Shown here piece by piece: positions 17,468-27,487 of a DNA stretch of 64,000 bases (position 1 is the stretch's first letter; each line of letters begins with the position of its first letter). Source of the DNA: Desulfobulbaceae bacterium (lineage in GTDB: Bacteria; Desulfobacterota; Desulfobulbia; Desulfobulbales; Desulfobulbaceae); assembly GCA_003508005.1 (NCBI GenBank), contig DNUE01000067.1, forward strand, positions 107,955 through 171,954, given 5' to 3'. The position numbers and the translations under genes were made by a program. The notes below the pieces were generated by a model, which saw only the letters and a list, made by a program, of their open reading frames with translations, had not been told where the DNA came from and ran no database searches.

Positions 17468-20400
17468 ATGTGGTATCTGATCCAGTCCAACCAGCTTGAG
17501 CGTCTTTTCGAGCGGCTTGCCGCGGTCCTTGCCGTCCCGCCGCGGGACTCCCTTGCCGCCGAGGTGATCGTGGTCCAGAACGCGGGCATGGCCCGCTGGC
17601 TGGCCCACCGGATCGCCCTCGTAAGGGGAGTATCCGCCAACATCCAGTTTCCGTTGCCGGGCCGTTTTATCTGGCAGGTCCTTGCCAGTCAGATGACGCT
17701 GCCCGGGGACCAGGGCGATTATGACCGCCAGGTTCTGCGCTGGCGGATTTTCCAGGCCTTCACCGAAGACGGGGCCGGGTTGCGATTCCCGGAACTGGCC
17801 GCCTACCTGAGGGATGACGGTGACGGCCGCAAAACCCTGCAATTGGCCGATAAGGTGGCCGATCTCTTCGACCAGTATCTGGTCTACCGGCCGGACATGC
17901 TCCTGGCATGGGAGTCCCTTGCCGTCGGCGGCTGGCAGGCGGAGCTCTGGCGCAAGCTGGCGGCGGGGTGCGGGCCGCACCGGGCCAGGCTGCTGCAGCT
18001 GTTTCGGGACAGGTTTCGGGCAGGGGGGATAGATGCGGTCGGCCTGCCGCAGCGGATTTTTCTCTTCGGGATGAGCTCTCTGGCTCCCGTCTATTTGGAA
18101 ATTCTGGCTGCGGTCAGCACGGTCACCGATATCCATTTGTTTCATCTGAGTCCCTGCCGTCACTACTGGGGCGATCTGGCCTCGTCCGCAGAGATGGCCA
18201 GGCGCCGGGCAGGGTGGCGGCAGCACAACAGGCCGGATGTGAGCGGGTATTACGACGAGGGCAACCCGCTTTTGGCCTCCTTGGGCAAAGCCGGCCGGGA
18301 ATTTTCGCATCTGCTCGCCGGGATGGAGGGAAAGGAGGAAGAGTGCTATCAGGAGCCGGCGGCTGACACCATGCTGGGCCTGCTGCAGCGAGACATCCTG
18401 GAACTGGAAAACCATGCGGCCCCGGAGGCCGGGAAGGTGACCGTTGCCGCCGGCGACCGCTCCGTCCAGGTGCATGTCTGCCACAGTCGGCTGCGGGAGG
18501 TCCAGGTCCTGCACGATTCCCTGCTTCACCTGTTTGCTGGGGATTTAGGGCTCACCCCACGGGATATCCTGGTCATGGCCCCGGCCATCGAAGCCTACGG
18601 ACCGGCAATCCAGGCGGTTTTTGACAGCGCTCCGGAGAAAAAATCCATACCCTGGTCCCTGTCCGACAGAATGCTTCGCGCCGAGGAACCCCTTGCCGAG
18701 GCTTTTCTGACCCTGCTCGATCTGCCCGGCAGCCGCTGCAGCGCCCCGGCGGTGCTCGCCTTCCTGGAACAGGACGCGGTCCGGCGCAGGTACGGCTTCG
18801 ACGAGGATGGCCTGGCTACCGTCCGCCGCTGGCTGCGTGAGGCCGGCATCCGCTGGGCCCTGGACCGTGACCAGCGGCGGCGGCATGGCCTGGACATGGA
18901 TGACCTGCACAGCTGGGCATTTGGCATGCGTCGGCTGCTCCTTGGCTATTTCAGCGGCGGCGAAGCGCCGCTGTTCAAGGGAATCGCTCCCTGCGGCCCG
19001 ATTTCCGCAGGCGACGCAGTCCTGCTCGGACAACTGGCGGAGTTTCTTGACAGCCTCCGGCAGGCAGGGCGAATTCTGGATGCGGAGCACACCCCGGCCG
19101 GATGGGCCGAGAAGCTTCTGGGCCTGCTGGCTCTCTTCTTTGATCCGGGGGACAGCGAAGAAGCGCAGCAGTCCCTCCGGTTCCTGCGGGAGGCGATCTG
19201 CGCCCTTGCCGATGAATGCAGGGCCGGCGGCGTAACCGGCCCCATCAGCCCTGCTGTCCTGCGAAGCTATTTCAGCCAGGGGCTGTCGGTTTCCGCCGGC
19301 GGCCAGGCCTTTCTCTCCGGCCGGGTGACCTTCTGCAACATGGTGCCGATGCGCTCCATCCCCTTTGCGGTCATCTGCCTTCTCGGGATGAACGATACGG
19401 ACTATCCCCGGCACCAGGACAGGGTTTCCTTCGACATGATCGCCGGGGATCCCCGTCCCGGGGACCGCAACCGCCGGGATGACGACCGCTACCTTTTTCT
19501 GGAATCGCTGCTCTCTGCCCGCCGGGTCCTTTATCTTTCCTGGGTCGGCCGGGACCAGAGGGACAACAGTTTCCGTCCGCCGTCGGTGGTGGTGGCCGAA
19601 CTGCTCGATTATCTGCAACGGGCCTGCATCTCAGGAAAAGGCAGCCCTGTTTCGCTGCAGGTAGAGCATCCCCTGCAGCCGTTCAGTCCCCGTTGCTATG
19701 ACGGGAGCACCGGTCTGGCCAGCTTTGCGGCGGAATGGTATCCGGGAGGGGAGGAGATGGGGGAATCGGTTTTTGTCCCCGGTCCGCTGCCCGAGGCCGA
19801 AGAGGAAAAGGGGAAGGTTGATCTGCGGCAGCTGAAGCGCTTCTGGGTGCATCCGGTCCGCTATTTCCTGCAGGAGCGGCTGGGACTGCGGCTTCGCGAA
19901 GAGGACGATACCTTGCCGGAAAGCGAGCCCTTTCATCCCGATCGTCTGGAGCTCTACAATCTGGCCGGCACGGTGGTGCGGGAACGGCTCGCCCACTCCG
20001 ATGAGGTCACGATTCGGGCCCGGCTGCAGGCAACCGGGGAACTGCCGCACGGAGGATTTGGCGACAATGCCTGGCGCGATCTGCAGCGCCTGACCGACAC
20101 TCTAGTCACCCCGCTTGAGCCGCTGCTCAGTGGGCCGAGGGAGGCAGCGGAGGTCGAGCTTGCGCTGGGCGATTTCCGCCTGAGCGGATGGCTGGACTGC
20201 CTGCATGCGGCGGGCTGCGTCCGCTATCGCCCCGTCAGAACCAAGGGGAGGGACCTGCTGGCGCTGTGGCTCGATCACCTGGTCATGAACTGCCTCAAGC
20301 CGGCGGATTGCGATCTGCGCAGTTATCAGGTGGCCACGGACAGTATTACCTGTTTCAAGCCGGTCAATGACCCGCAGGGCGAACTGCTCCGTCTGCTGGC

Positions 20401-20650
20401 GCTGTTCCGCCATGGCCTGCGCGAACCGCTGCATTTTTTCCCGGAGACGGCCCTGGCCTGGTGCGAAGCCAAGGAGGAGCAGCGGGAGAGCAAGGCGCGC
20501 GCTGCCTGGCAGGGCGGCTTCAAGCAGCGGGGGGAAAGCGATGATCCTGCCTACCGGTTGGGCCTGCGCGGTCGGGAACCGCTCAACTTATGGTTCCGCG
20601 AACTGGCGGAGGCGGTCTACCGGCCCCTGCTTTCGGCCAGGGAGAGGTGA
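17468..20650 (+). CDS. recC: Exodeoxyribonuclease V gamma subunit
   Basis: The 1060-residue protein matches RecC in length and start (MWYLIQSNQLERLFERLAAV). It has the family segments VVQNAGMARWL, the helicase-like middle with LFGMSSLAPVYLEILAAV, and FAVICLLGMNDTDYPR. RecC is the scaffold of RecBCD that splits the duplex and recognises Chi. It begins a recC-recB-recD block with 1-bp spacing or overlaps, so subunits are probably made in balance. Confidence 0.95.
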   Translation: MWYLIQSNQLERLFERLAAVLAVPPRDSLAAEVIVVQNAGMARWLAHRIALVRGVSANIQFPLPGRFIWQVLASQMTLPGDQGDYDRQVLRWRIFQAFTEDGAGLRFPELAAYLRDDGDGRKTLQLADKVADLFDQYLVYRPDMLLAWESLAVGGWQAELWRKLAAGCGPHRARLLQLFRDRFRAGGIDAVGLPQRIFLFGMSSLAPVYLEILAAVSTVTDIHLFHLSPCRHYWGDLASSAEMARRRAGWRQHNRPDVSGYYDEGNPLLASLGKAGREFSHLLAGMEGKEEECYQEPAADTMLGLLQRDILELENHAAPEAGKVTVAAGDRSVQVHVCHSRLREVQVLHDSLLHLFAGDLGLTPRDILVMAPAIEAYGPAIQAVFDSAPEKKSIPWSLSDRMLRAEEPLAEAFLTLLDLPGSRCSAPAVLAFLEQDAVRRRYGFDEDGLATVRRWLREAGIRWALDRDQRRRHGLDMDDLHSWAFGMRRLLLGYFSGGEAPLFKGIAPCGPISAGDAVLLGQLAEFLDSLRQAGRILDAEHTPAGWAEKLLGLLALFFDPGDSEEAQQSLRFLREAICALADECRAGGVTGPISPAVLRSYFSQGLSVSAGGQAFLSGRVTFCNMVPMRSIPFAVICLLGMNDTDYPRHQDRVSFDMIAGDPRPGDRNRRDDDRYLFLESLLSARRVLYLSWVGRDQRDNSFRPPSVVVAELLDYLQRACISGKGSPVSLQVEHPLQPFSPRCYDGSTGLASFAAEWYPGGEEMGESVFVPGPLPEAEEEKGKVDLRQLKRFWVHPVRYFLQERLGLRLREEDDTLPESEPFHPDRLELYNLAGTVVRERLAHSDEVTIRARLQATGELPHGGFGDNAWRDLQRLTDTLVTPLEPLLSGPREAAEVELALGDFRLSGWLDCLHAAGCVRYRPVRTKGRDLLALWLDHLVMNCLKPADCDLRSYQVATDSITCFKPVNDPQGELLRLLALFRHGLREPLHFFPETALAWCEAKEEQRESKARAAWQGGFKQRGESDDPAYRLGLRGREPLNLWFRELAEAVYRPLLSARER

Positions 20651-20651
20651 G

Positions 20652-23600
20652 ATGCAGGCATTCAACCCCCTCTCCATCCCGCTCACCGGTCGCCAGTTGA
20701 TCGAGGCCAGCGCCGGTACCGGCAAGACCTTTTCCCTGGTCCTGCTCTTTCTCAGGCTTATCCTGGAACAGGGCCTGGAGGTGGAGCAGATCCTGGTGGT
20801 GACCTTTACCAATGCCGCCACCGAGGAACTGCGCGGCCGCATCCGCACCCGCCTGCGGGAGGCCCTGGATATACTTGAGGGAACCGCCGAGCGGAAGGAA
20901 ATGGACATCCTTGCCGACCTGCTCCTCTCTCTTAAGGACCCTGGGGAGGCACGGCGACGGCTGGCGGATACCCTGACCCGGATGGACGAGGCCGCGATTT
21001 ATACCATCCATGGCTTCTGCCAGCGGATGCTCAGGGACCAGGCCTTTGAAGCCGGCACCCCTTTTGCCGTCGAGTTCATCGAGAGCGAACAGCTCCTGCG
21101 CCGGGAGATTGTCGAGGATTTCTGGCGGCAGCGCTTTTACCGGGCATCGGCCGAGGAGGCGCTGTGGGCCTCATCCTCCTGGCAGGATCCTGCCGGGCTG
21201 CTTAGGTTCCTGCAGGGCTTCCTTGCCCGACCCGAGGTGGCGTATGTGCCTGCAATAACGGAACAGGAACTTCATGATCTGCAGGAGCGGGCCGCAGGCC
21301 AATGGCAGGAGGTGCGGATGGCATGGCTGCGCGAACGGGAGGCGGTGACCGCGATCCTGCATGATGATCCCTGCCTGAGCCGGGATAAGAGCAACGGCTA
21401 TGGCGGAGAGTCCCTGGCCGGGATCATCGAGGGAATGGAGCAGCTGGCGGCCAGGGAAAACATGGCCTGGCAACTGCCCAAAGAGGTCCAGTTGCTCGCC
21501 TCGTCAACGATGGCCGGAAAGCTGATAGGCAAGAGGATCCAGCCGGTGCACCACTTCTTCACCTTGTTTGACGGGTGGCATCGGCTGCACAATGAATTCA
21601 GCCGGGCGGTGCGTGCCTTTACCCTGGCCGACGCCCACCGTTTTCTTCGTTCCGAGCTGAGCCGCCGCAAGCAGGAACAGAACGTGCTTTACTTTGACGA
21701 TCAGCTGTCCCGTTTGGCCTCGGCCCTGAACGGGAAAGAAGGGCGGCTGCTGGCGCGGCGGATCCGCACCCGCTTCCGGGTGGCCCTGGTTGATGAATTT
21801 CAGGACACAGATCCCCTGCAGTACCGGATCTTTCAGCGTCTGTTCGGCGAGGATCCGGACCCGGGCCTGTTCATGATCGGCGACCCCAAGCAGTCCATCT
21901 ATTCCTTCCGCGGGGCGGACATTTTCGCCTATATCAGGGCCCGGCGTGAGACCCCGGCAGGTGCTGCCCACACCATGGACACCAACTACCGTTCAACCCC
22001 CCCCATGGTCGGGGCCGTGAACCGCATCTTTGGCCGCAGGCCGCATTTTGTCTTTGCGGAAATAGCGTTCAGGTTGGTGGGAGCGGGTCTTGCCGCGGAT
22101 GAGCGGCGGCTCCTGGTTCAGGGGCGAGAGCCGGCACCCCTCCAGGTCCAAATGCTGCCGCTTTCGCTGGCTGCGGCAAAGAAGCCGAGAATTGCCAGGG
22201 ACCGGGCGGAAGAGGCAGCGGCGGCCTGGACCGCCCGGGAAATCTCCCGCCTCCTGCAGCTGGGACGAAGCGGCGAGGCAAGTATCGGGAAGGAGCCCCT
22301 GGGCGGCGCTGACCTGGCGGTTCTGGTCAGGACTCATCGCGAGGCCGAGCAGGTGCGCCGGGCCTTGGCCAGGCTGAACATCGCCAGTGTCTATTACAGC
22401 CAGGACTCGGTCTTTGCCACGGACGAGGCGCACCAGCTGTACCAGCTGCTTGCCGCCCTGCTTGACCTCTCGGACGGTGCGCAGGTTGGCAATGCCCTGG
22501 TCACCGATCTTTTTGGTTTCGATGCCTGCGCACTCCATGCCCTGCACGCAGATCAGTTCCGCTGGAGCGAAGTGGCGGCGGAGCTTGCCGAATATCGCCA
22601 GCGCTGGAGCAGGGACGGGATTATGGCCATGCTGCACCTTGTCCTGCACCGGCGGCAGGTGGTCAGCCGGCTTGTCGGGCAGAGCGGCGGCGAGCGAAAG
22701 CTCACCAATTTTCTGCACCTGGCGGAGCTCCTGCAGGAGGCAGCCGGGCGCAACCGGATGGATGAGCTTGTCCGCTGGCTCAGCCGGCAGCTTCATGCGC
22801 CGGAACCGGAGGCCTCCAGCCAGCAGCTCCGCCTGGAGAGCGATGCCGACCTGGTCAGGATCGTGACCATCCATAAGGCCAAGGGCCTGGAGTATCCGTT
22901 GGTTTTTCTGCCCTTTCTCTGGAGCGCCCGGCGGGTGCACGGTGACCAGGCTTTTGCCTTTCACGGGCCGGGGCCGGACGGGCAGGATACCCAGCTTTAC
23001 GTGGACGTGGGCTCCGGGCAGGAGGAAAACTTCCGGCTGGCGGAGCGCGAGCGCCTGGCCGAGGATCTCCGCCTTCTCTATGTGGCCATGACCAGGGCCC
23101 GCTGCTGCTGTTACTTCTGCTGGGGGCCGGTCAATTCCCTGGAGGATTCCGCGCTGGCCTGGCTGCTGCATCCGGATGGCAGCGGCGGGAAGGGGGTGGC
23201 GTTGGGCCTGACCGAAGAACAGATCCGGGAGGACCTTGTTGGGCTGGACAGTAATCGTGGCCTGCTGGCTTTCGTGCCGTGGCCGGCAGCGGAAGCAGAG
23301 AGGATGTGGATCTCCGGCCAACGGCAGACCTTGCCTGCTCCTGCCATATTCACGGGGCGCATCAACAGTTCCTGGACGGTGACCAGCTATTCCAGGCTGC
23401 TGGCCGGGGCAGAAACGGATTCGTTCCTGCCGGTGACCGACGAACCTGATTCCTGGCCCGGCAAAGACGAGGGGAATTCTGTGGTAACTTTCCCCAGGGG
23501 GGCTGCGGCCGGCACCTTTCTCCACACCGTTCTGGAGCAGCTTGATTTTCAGGATCCGGCCGCGGCCGATGCGGGACAGTTGGCCGGCCTGCTCCGCCGC

Positions 23601-24194
23601 AGCGGCCTGGCCCCTCACTGGGCGCCGCTGGTGCGCCAGTGGCTGGCTCAGGTATTGGACACCCCGCTGCTGGAAGGCAGTGATCTGCGCCTGCGCCTGC
23701 TGTGCAGGGATGACCGTCTTCCTGAACTGGCGTTTCACTTTGCCTTGAACAACCTGGAGCAGGCCGCCCTGAATACCCTTTTGCGGGAATACTCCATTCC
23801 GCCGGTGGCAATGCCGCAGGCTAGGCTGCACGGGCTGATGACGGGCTATATCGACCTGGTCTTCCGCTACCAGGGTCGCTTCTATCTTGCCGACTACAAG
23901 TCGAACTATCTGGGCGGAGACGCCGCGGACTACGGGCAGGACAATCTTGCGCTGGCCATGGCCGGGCACCGCTACGACCTGCAGTACCTCATCTACTGCG
24001 TGGCCCTGCATCGCTACCTGGGCCTCCGGCTCGCCGATTATGACTATGACCGTCATTTTGGCGGAGTCTTCTACCTGTTCCTTCGGGGGATGCGCCCTGA
24101 CCTGGGCCCCGGCAGCGGCGTCTGGCATGCGTTGCCGCCCCGCTCTCTGATCGAGGGCCTGGACCGGTGCTGCATGTCCATGGGGTTGGAGTGA
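20652..24194 (+). CDS. recB: Exodeoxyribonuclease V beta subunit (UvrD-type helicase/nuclease)
   Basis: The 1180-residue protein starts MQAFNPLSIPLTGRQLIEAS and continues with the Walker A ASAGTGKTFSL, motif Ia VVTFTNAATEELRGR, motif II VDEFQDTD, motif III GDPKQSIYSFRGAD and motif V/VI segments VTIHKAKGLEYP and LLYVAMTRARC. The C-terminal nuclease shows GLMTGYIDLVF and ADYKSNYL, which supply catalytic Asp and Lys. It is the 3'-5' helicase and the only nuclease of RecBCD. ATG 20652 follows GGAGAGG, 1 bp after the recC stop; the longer upstream frame is recC shadow. Confidence 0.96.
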   Translation: MQAFNPLSIPLTGRQLIEASAGTGKTFSLVLLFLRLILEQGLEVEQILVVTFTNAATEELRGRIRTRLREALDILEGTAERKEMDILADLLLSLKDPGEARRRLADTLTRMDEAAIYTIHGFCQRMLRDQAFEAGTPFAVEFIESEQLLRREIVEDFWRQRFYRASAEEALWASSSWQDPAGLLRFLQGFLARPEVAYVPAITEQELHDLQERAAGQWQEVRMAWLREREAVTAILHDDPCLSRDKSNGYGGESLAGIIEGMEQLAARENMAWQLPKEVQLLASSTMAGKLIGKRIQPVHHFFTLFDGWHRLHNEFSRAVRAFTLADAHRFLRSELSRRKQEQNVLYFDDQLSRLASALNGKEGRLLARRIRTRFRVALVDEFQDTDPLQYRIFQRLFGEDPDPGLFMIGDPKQSIYSFRGADIFAYIRARRETPAGAAHTMDTNYRSTPPMVGAVNRIFGRRPHFVFAEIAFRLVGAGLAADERRLLVQGREPAPLQVQMLPLSLAAAKKPRIARDRAEEAAAAWTAREISRLLQLGRSGEASIGKEPLGGADLAVLVRTHREAEQVRRALARLNIASVYYSQDSVFATDEAHQLYQLLAALLDLSDGAQVGNALVTDLFGFDACALHALHADQFRWSEVAAELAEYRQRWSRDGIMAMLHLVLHRRQVVSRLVGQSGGERKLTNFLHLAELLQEAAGRNRMDELVRWLSRQLHAPEPEASSQQLRLESDADLVRIVTIHKAKGLEYPLVFLPFLWSARRVHGDQAFAFHGPGPDGQDTQLYVDVGSGQEENFRLAERERLAEDLRLLYVAMTRARCCCYFCWGPVNSLEDSALAWLLHPDGSGGKGVALGLTEEQIREDLVGLDSNRGLLAFVPWPAAEAERMWISGQRQTLPAPAIFTGRINSSWTVTSYSRLLAGAETDSFLPVTDEPDSWPGKDEGNSVVTFPRGAAAGTFLHTVLEQLDFQDPAAADAGQLAGLLRRSGLAPHWAPLVRQWLAQVLDTPLLEGSDLRLRLLCRDDRLPELAFHFALNNLEQAALNTLLREYSIPPVAMPQARLHGLMTGYIDLVFRYQGRFYLADYKSNYLGGDAADYGQDNLALAMAGHRYDLQYLIYCVALHRYLGLRLADYDYDRHFGGVFYLFLRGMRPDLGPGSGVWHALPPRSLIEGLDRCCMSMGLE

Positions 24195-26017
24195 TGCGTA
24201 CGCTTCTGAAAACCGCCGTAGCCAGCGGTCAACTTCGCGCCGTTGATCTGCACGGCGCCCTGTTCCTCGAGGAACTGGCGGGCAAATCATCCCCTACCCT
24301 GCTGCTGGCTGGGGCCTTGGCCAGCCAGGCGGTGGGCGATGGCCATATCTGCCTGCCGCTGGCCACCGTGGCAGGCCAGCAAGTATTTGCTCCCTCCAGC
24401 ACCGAAACGGCCCCCTCGCAGGGGGAATGGCGCAAGCAGTTGCTGGCCAGCGGTGTTGTGGGAATTCCGGGCGGTCAGGAGCCCTTGATCCTGGATGGCG
24501 AAAACCGGCTGTATCTTGCCCGCTACCATGCGTGTGAGAGCCTGATCGCCGAAAATTTAAGGAGCAGGAACCTTGGCCTACTGCCGGTGGAGGAGGCACG
24601 GGCGGCAGAGCTTCTGGCCCGGCTATTTCCGGGAGGCGTGGAGGCTGGCAGTCAGAAGCTGGCGGCGGCGGTGGCGGCAGTCAAGCAGTTTGCGGTGATC
24701 TCCGGCGGGCCAGGGACCGGCAAGACCTATACCGTGGCCAGGATTCTTGCCCTGCTCCAGGCCCTGGCCGGCGGACGGCTGCGTATTGGCCTGGCCGCTC
24801 CGACCGGCAGGGCGGCGGCCCGCCTGCAGGAGTCCATTGGCCGGGCAAGGCAGGATATGGATCCCGATCTTGCGGCCCTGGTCCAGGAGCAGGCAGGCAC
24901 CCTGCACCGCCTGCTTGGCATGGTGCCGGAAACCGGCCGCTTCCGCCATACCCGCAATAATTTGCTGCTTTTGGACCTGCTGATCATTGACGAGGCGTCC
25001 ATGGTCGATGTGCCGCTTATGGCCGCCCTGGTTGAAGCCCTGCCAGCAAAGGCCCGGCTGATCATGCTCGGTGACCGGGACCAGTTGACCTCGGTAGAAG
25101 CAGGAAGCCTGTTCGGCGATATCTGCGGCGTCGGGGAGCCGTCCTGGTCCATCCGGCTCAGCAGGCAGGTCAGCCGGCTGACCGGAATTAGCCTTCCCGG
25201 CGGGACGGAGATCGAGAGCATGGGAGACTCCGTCAGCATGCTCCATGCCGGCTACCGTTTCGGAGAGGGGGGGGGGATCGGCAAGCTCGCCCGGATGGTC
25301 AACGCCGGCGACCAGGAAAACCTGGCCGCGTTTGCGGAGCAATACCATGATGATCTTGCCGTCGTTCGGCCCGCGTCGGAACATTTTCGGCCCTGGCTGG
25401 CGGCACGACTGCTTGAGGGCTTTGCTCCCTGTTTTGCCGCGGCCGGCCCGGAGGAAGCTCTGGCCGCCTTCGCCAGGTTTCGTGTCCTCTGCGCCCTGCG
25501 GGAAGGCCCGGCCGGGGTTGCCGGAGTGAACGGCCTTGCCGAGCAGATATTCCGCAGCCGCGGTCTGCTTGCGGGGAGCGGCGCATGGTACCGGGGGCGC
25601 CCTTTGGTAATCAGAAAAAACCACTATGGTCTGCAGCTTTTCAACGGGGATGCCGGGATCGTCTGGCCGGATCGCGAGGGAGTGCTGCATGCCTGGTTTC
25701 CTCGGCCGGATGGAGGGCTCTGGCCGGTCGCCCTCTCCATGCTGCCGGCGCACGACACGGCGTACGCCGCCACCGTCCACCAGGCACAGGGCTCGGAGTT
25801 TGCCGAGGTCTTGTTTCTCCTGCCGCTGCAGGACAACCGCATCCTGAGCCGGGAACTGGTGTATACCGCTTTGACCCGGGCGAGGCACAAGCTGACCCTG
25901 GCCGACCCCGCGTCCCTGCTGGCAAAAAGCATCAGCCGCCGTGCAGTTCGTTATTCGGGCTTGACGGCCAGGCTTTGGTGCAAAAAAAAGGAGGACCTGT
26001 CCTTGCGGGAAAAATGA
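24194..26017 (+). CDS. recD: Exodeoxyribonuclease V alpha subunit (SF1B helicase)
   Basis: The 607-residue 5'-3' helicase shows Walker A SGGPGTGKTYTVARIL (about residue 174), Walker B LLIIDEASMVD, a GDRDQL motif and the C-terminal YAATVHQAQGSEF typical of RecD. The N-terminal domain (MRTLLKTAVASGQLRAVD) would contact RecC. Its ATG is inside TGATG, sharing the last base of the recB stop. The protein ends with a basic tail. Confidence 0.95.
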   Translation: MRTLLKTAVASGQLRAVDLHGALFLEELAGKSSPTLLLAGALASQAVGDGHICLPLATVAGQQVFAPSSTETAPSQGEWRKQLLASGVVGIPGGQEPLILDGENRLYLARYHACESLIAENLRSRNLGLLPVEEARAAELLARLFPGGVEAGSQKLAAAVAAVKQFAVISGGPGTGKTYTVARILALLQALAGGRLRIGLAAPTGRAAARLQESIGRARQDMDPDLAALVQEQAGTLHRLLGMVPETGRFRHTRNNLLLLDLLIIDEASMVDVPLMAALVEALPAKARLIMLGDRDQLTSVEAGSLFGDICGVGEPSWSIRLSRQVSRLTGISLPGGTEIESMGDSVSMLHAGYRFGEGGGIGKLARMVNAGDQENLAAFAEQYHDDLAVVRPASEHFRPWLAARLLEGFAPCFAAAGPEEALAAFARFRVLCALREGPAGVAGVNGLAEQIFRSRGLLAGSGAWYRGRPLVIRKNHYGLQLFNGDAGIVWPDREGVLHAWFPRPDGGLWPVALSMLPAHDTAYAATVHQAQGSEFAEVLFLLPLQDNRILSRELVYTALTRARHKLTLADPASLLAKSISRRAVRYSGLTARLWCKKKEDLSLREK

Positions 26018-26079
26018 TGGTGAATTGTCCGTGGTTCATGCTATGAAAAGAGAAAACCTTCATTCAAACAGAACAGTGG

Positions 26080-27006
26080 ATGGAAGCGATGGAATTACGT
26101 AAGCTGGAAGTCTTTTGCAAGGTAGTCGAGTTAAAGAGCTTTACCCGGTGCGCTGAGGCGGTGCTGCTGTCGCAGCCCACGGTCAGCGAGCATATCCGCA
26201 GCCTGGAGGAGGAACTGGGGCAGAAACTGATCGACCGGCTTGGCCGGGAGGCGGAACCCACTCCGGTGGGTCGCCTGCTCTACACCTATGCCGTCCGCAT
26301 CCTGCGCATCCAGCGGGATGCCCTGCAGGCGGTAGAACAGTACGGCGGCAAGCTGGTTGGCCGGATTATGATCGGCTCCGGTACCATCCCCGGGACCTAT
26401 ATCCTCCCTGGTCTGATCGGTCGGTTCCGCGCAAGGTATCCCTCCATCCAGGCAACCCTTAAGATCGCCGGCTCCCATTTGATCGCCACGCAGGTTTTGG
26501 ACGGCGGGCTGGAGATCGGCGTAGTCGGTGCGCGCTGGACGGAAAAAGGACTTGAATGGATCCGGCATTTCAATGACCGGCTGACCCTGGTCGTCGGCGC
26601 CGGTCACCGATGGGCCGGATTGCGGGAGGTGACTCTGGAGGAGTTGACCGAGGAACCTTTTATCCTCCGGGAGAGCGAGTCCGGGACCCGCAAGGTCGTC
26701 GAGCAGATCCTGGAGGAACACGGCATCAGGCCCACCAGCTTGCTGGAGGTTGCGGAAATCGGTTCCACTGCCGCGATAATCGAGGCGGTCCGGTCCGATC
26801 TCGGCGTTTCCATTCTCTCTGCCAGGGCGGTGGAACGAGAGGTGCGGGCCGGGACTCTGGCTGCCGTTTCTCTCAAGGGCGTGCAGTTGGAGAGACCGTT
26901 TTACCTCATCCGGCGCAGGAACAGGGAACTGTCCCCAGCCGCAGCGGTATTCTGGGCCTGCCTGCAGGCCGAAGACGGTCAGGAACCCTCAGGGGACAAC
27001 GCCTGA
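26080..27006 (+). CDS. LysR-family regulator of the selenium-metabolism-associated type
   Basis: The 308-residue protein starts (M)MELRKLEVFCKVVELKSFTR and has a winged helix-turn-helix SQPTVSEHIRSLEEELGQKL, then the LysR effector domain with GSGTIPGTYILPGLIGRF and QVLDGGLEIGVVGAR. The start and the TIPG-YILP segment match, from memory, the subgroup of LysR proteins that co-occurs with selenocysteine machinery. The selenium link is inference, but two putative selenoprotein genes lie in this window. The start may be ATG 26089 rather than 26080; the family start favours 26089. It is followed by a terminator. Confidence 0.85.
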   Translation: MEAMELRKLEVFCKVVELKSFTRCAEAVLLSQPTVSEHIRSLEEELGQKLIDRLGREAEPTPVGRLLYTYAVRILRIQRDALQAVEQYGGKLVGRIMIGSGTIPGTYILPGLIGRFRARYPSIQATLKIAGSHLIATQVLDGGLEIGVVGARWTEKGLEWIRHFNDRLTLVVGAGHRWAGLREVTLEELTEEPFILRESESGTRKVVEQILEEHGIRPTSLLEVAEIGSTAAIIEAVRSDLGVSILSARAVEREVRAGTLAAVSLKGVQLERPFYLIRRRNRELSPAAAVFWACLQAEDGQEPSGDNA

Positions 27007-27105
27007 ACCGAAAAATAGCGAGGAGTTGGCAGCCACCGGGGGCATCTGGAGCTGGCAGAATTGCTCATACCTTCTGCCAGGGGGCAGGAAGCAGCGCCTG
27101 TAAAA

Positions 27106-27147
27106 AAAACCCGGAAGAGCCGCAGGAGAGCAGTTCGTCCGGGTTTT
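27106..27147. terminator. Bidirectional rho-independent terminator between lysR and the RRM gene
   Basis: AAAACCCGGA (27106-27115) is complementary to TCCGGGTTTT (27138-27147), with A-runs on one side and T-runs on the other. It can therefore terminate both the rightward lysR and the leftward RRM gene. Confidence 0.8.
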
Positions 27148-27175
27148 CTGGTAGTCGGCGGTACCTGAAATGTAA

Positions 27176-27469
27176 TTAATATTTGGACTCGCGGCGGGGC
27201 GGACGGTCCGGACGGTCCGGACGGTCTGCACGGGGCTTTGCTTGATTGACGCGCAAGTTCCTGCCTTTCATGTCGCTGTTGTCCAGTTTCTTGATAGCTT
27301 CCTCCGCCTCAGCATCATTGTCCATTTCGACAAAGCCGAAGCCCTTGGAGCGGCCTGAATACTTGTCCATGATAATTTTGGCACTGTTCACGTTGCCGAA
27401 GGCGGCAAAGGCGGCACGGAGTTCTTCGTCGGTCAAATTGTAGGGCAGGTTTCCAACATAGATGTTCAT
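27176..27469 (-). CDS. RNA-binding protein with one RRM domain
   Basis: The 97-residue protein is a single RNA recognition motif: RNP2 IYVGNL at residues 3-8 and RNP1 KGFGFVEM near residue 43, with the usual beta-alpha-beta order. The C-terminal tail is basic and carries an RPD triplet repeat encoded by tandem GGACGGTCC units (about 27194-27225). Such small RRM proteins bind RNA and are often cold-induced in bacteria. A long leader with a 10-bp inverted repeat precedes it, suggesting post-transcriptional control. Confidence 0.95.
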   Translation of the reverse strand: MNIYVGNLPYNLTDEELRAAFAAFGNVNSAKIIMDKYSGRSKGFGFVEMDNDAEAEEAIKKLDNSDMKGRNLRVNQAKPRADRPDRPDRPPRRESKY

Positions 27470-27487
27470 GAATCCACTCTCAAAACA

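Noticed and set aside
21993..24290. 765-residue open frame antisense to recB
   Set aside because: Shadow frame; Gln/Pro/Arg-rich with no domain, while recB motifs on the other strand are complete.
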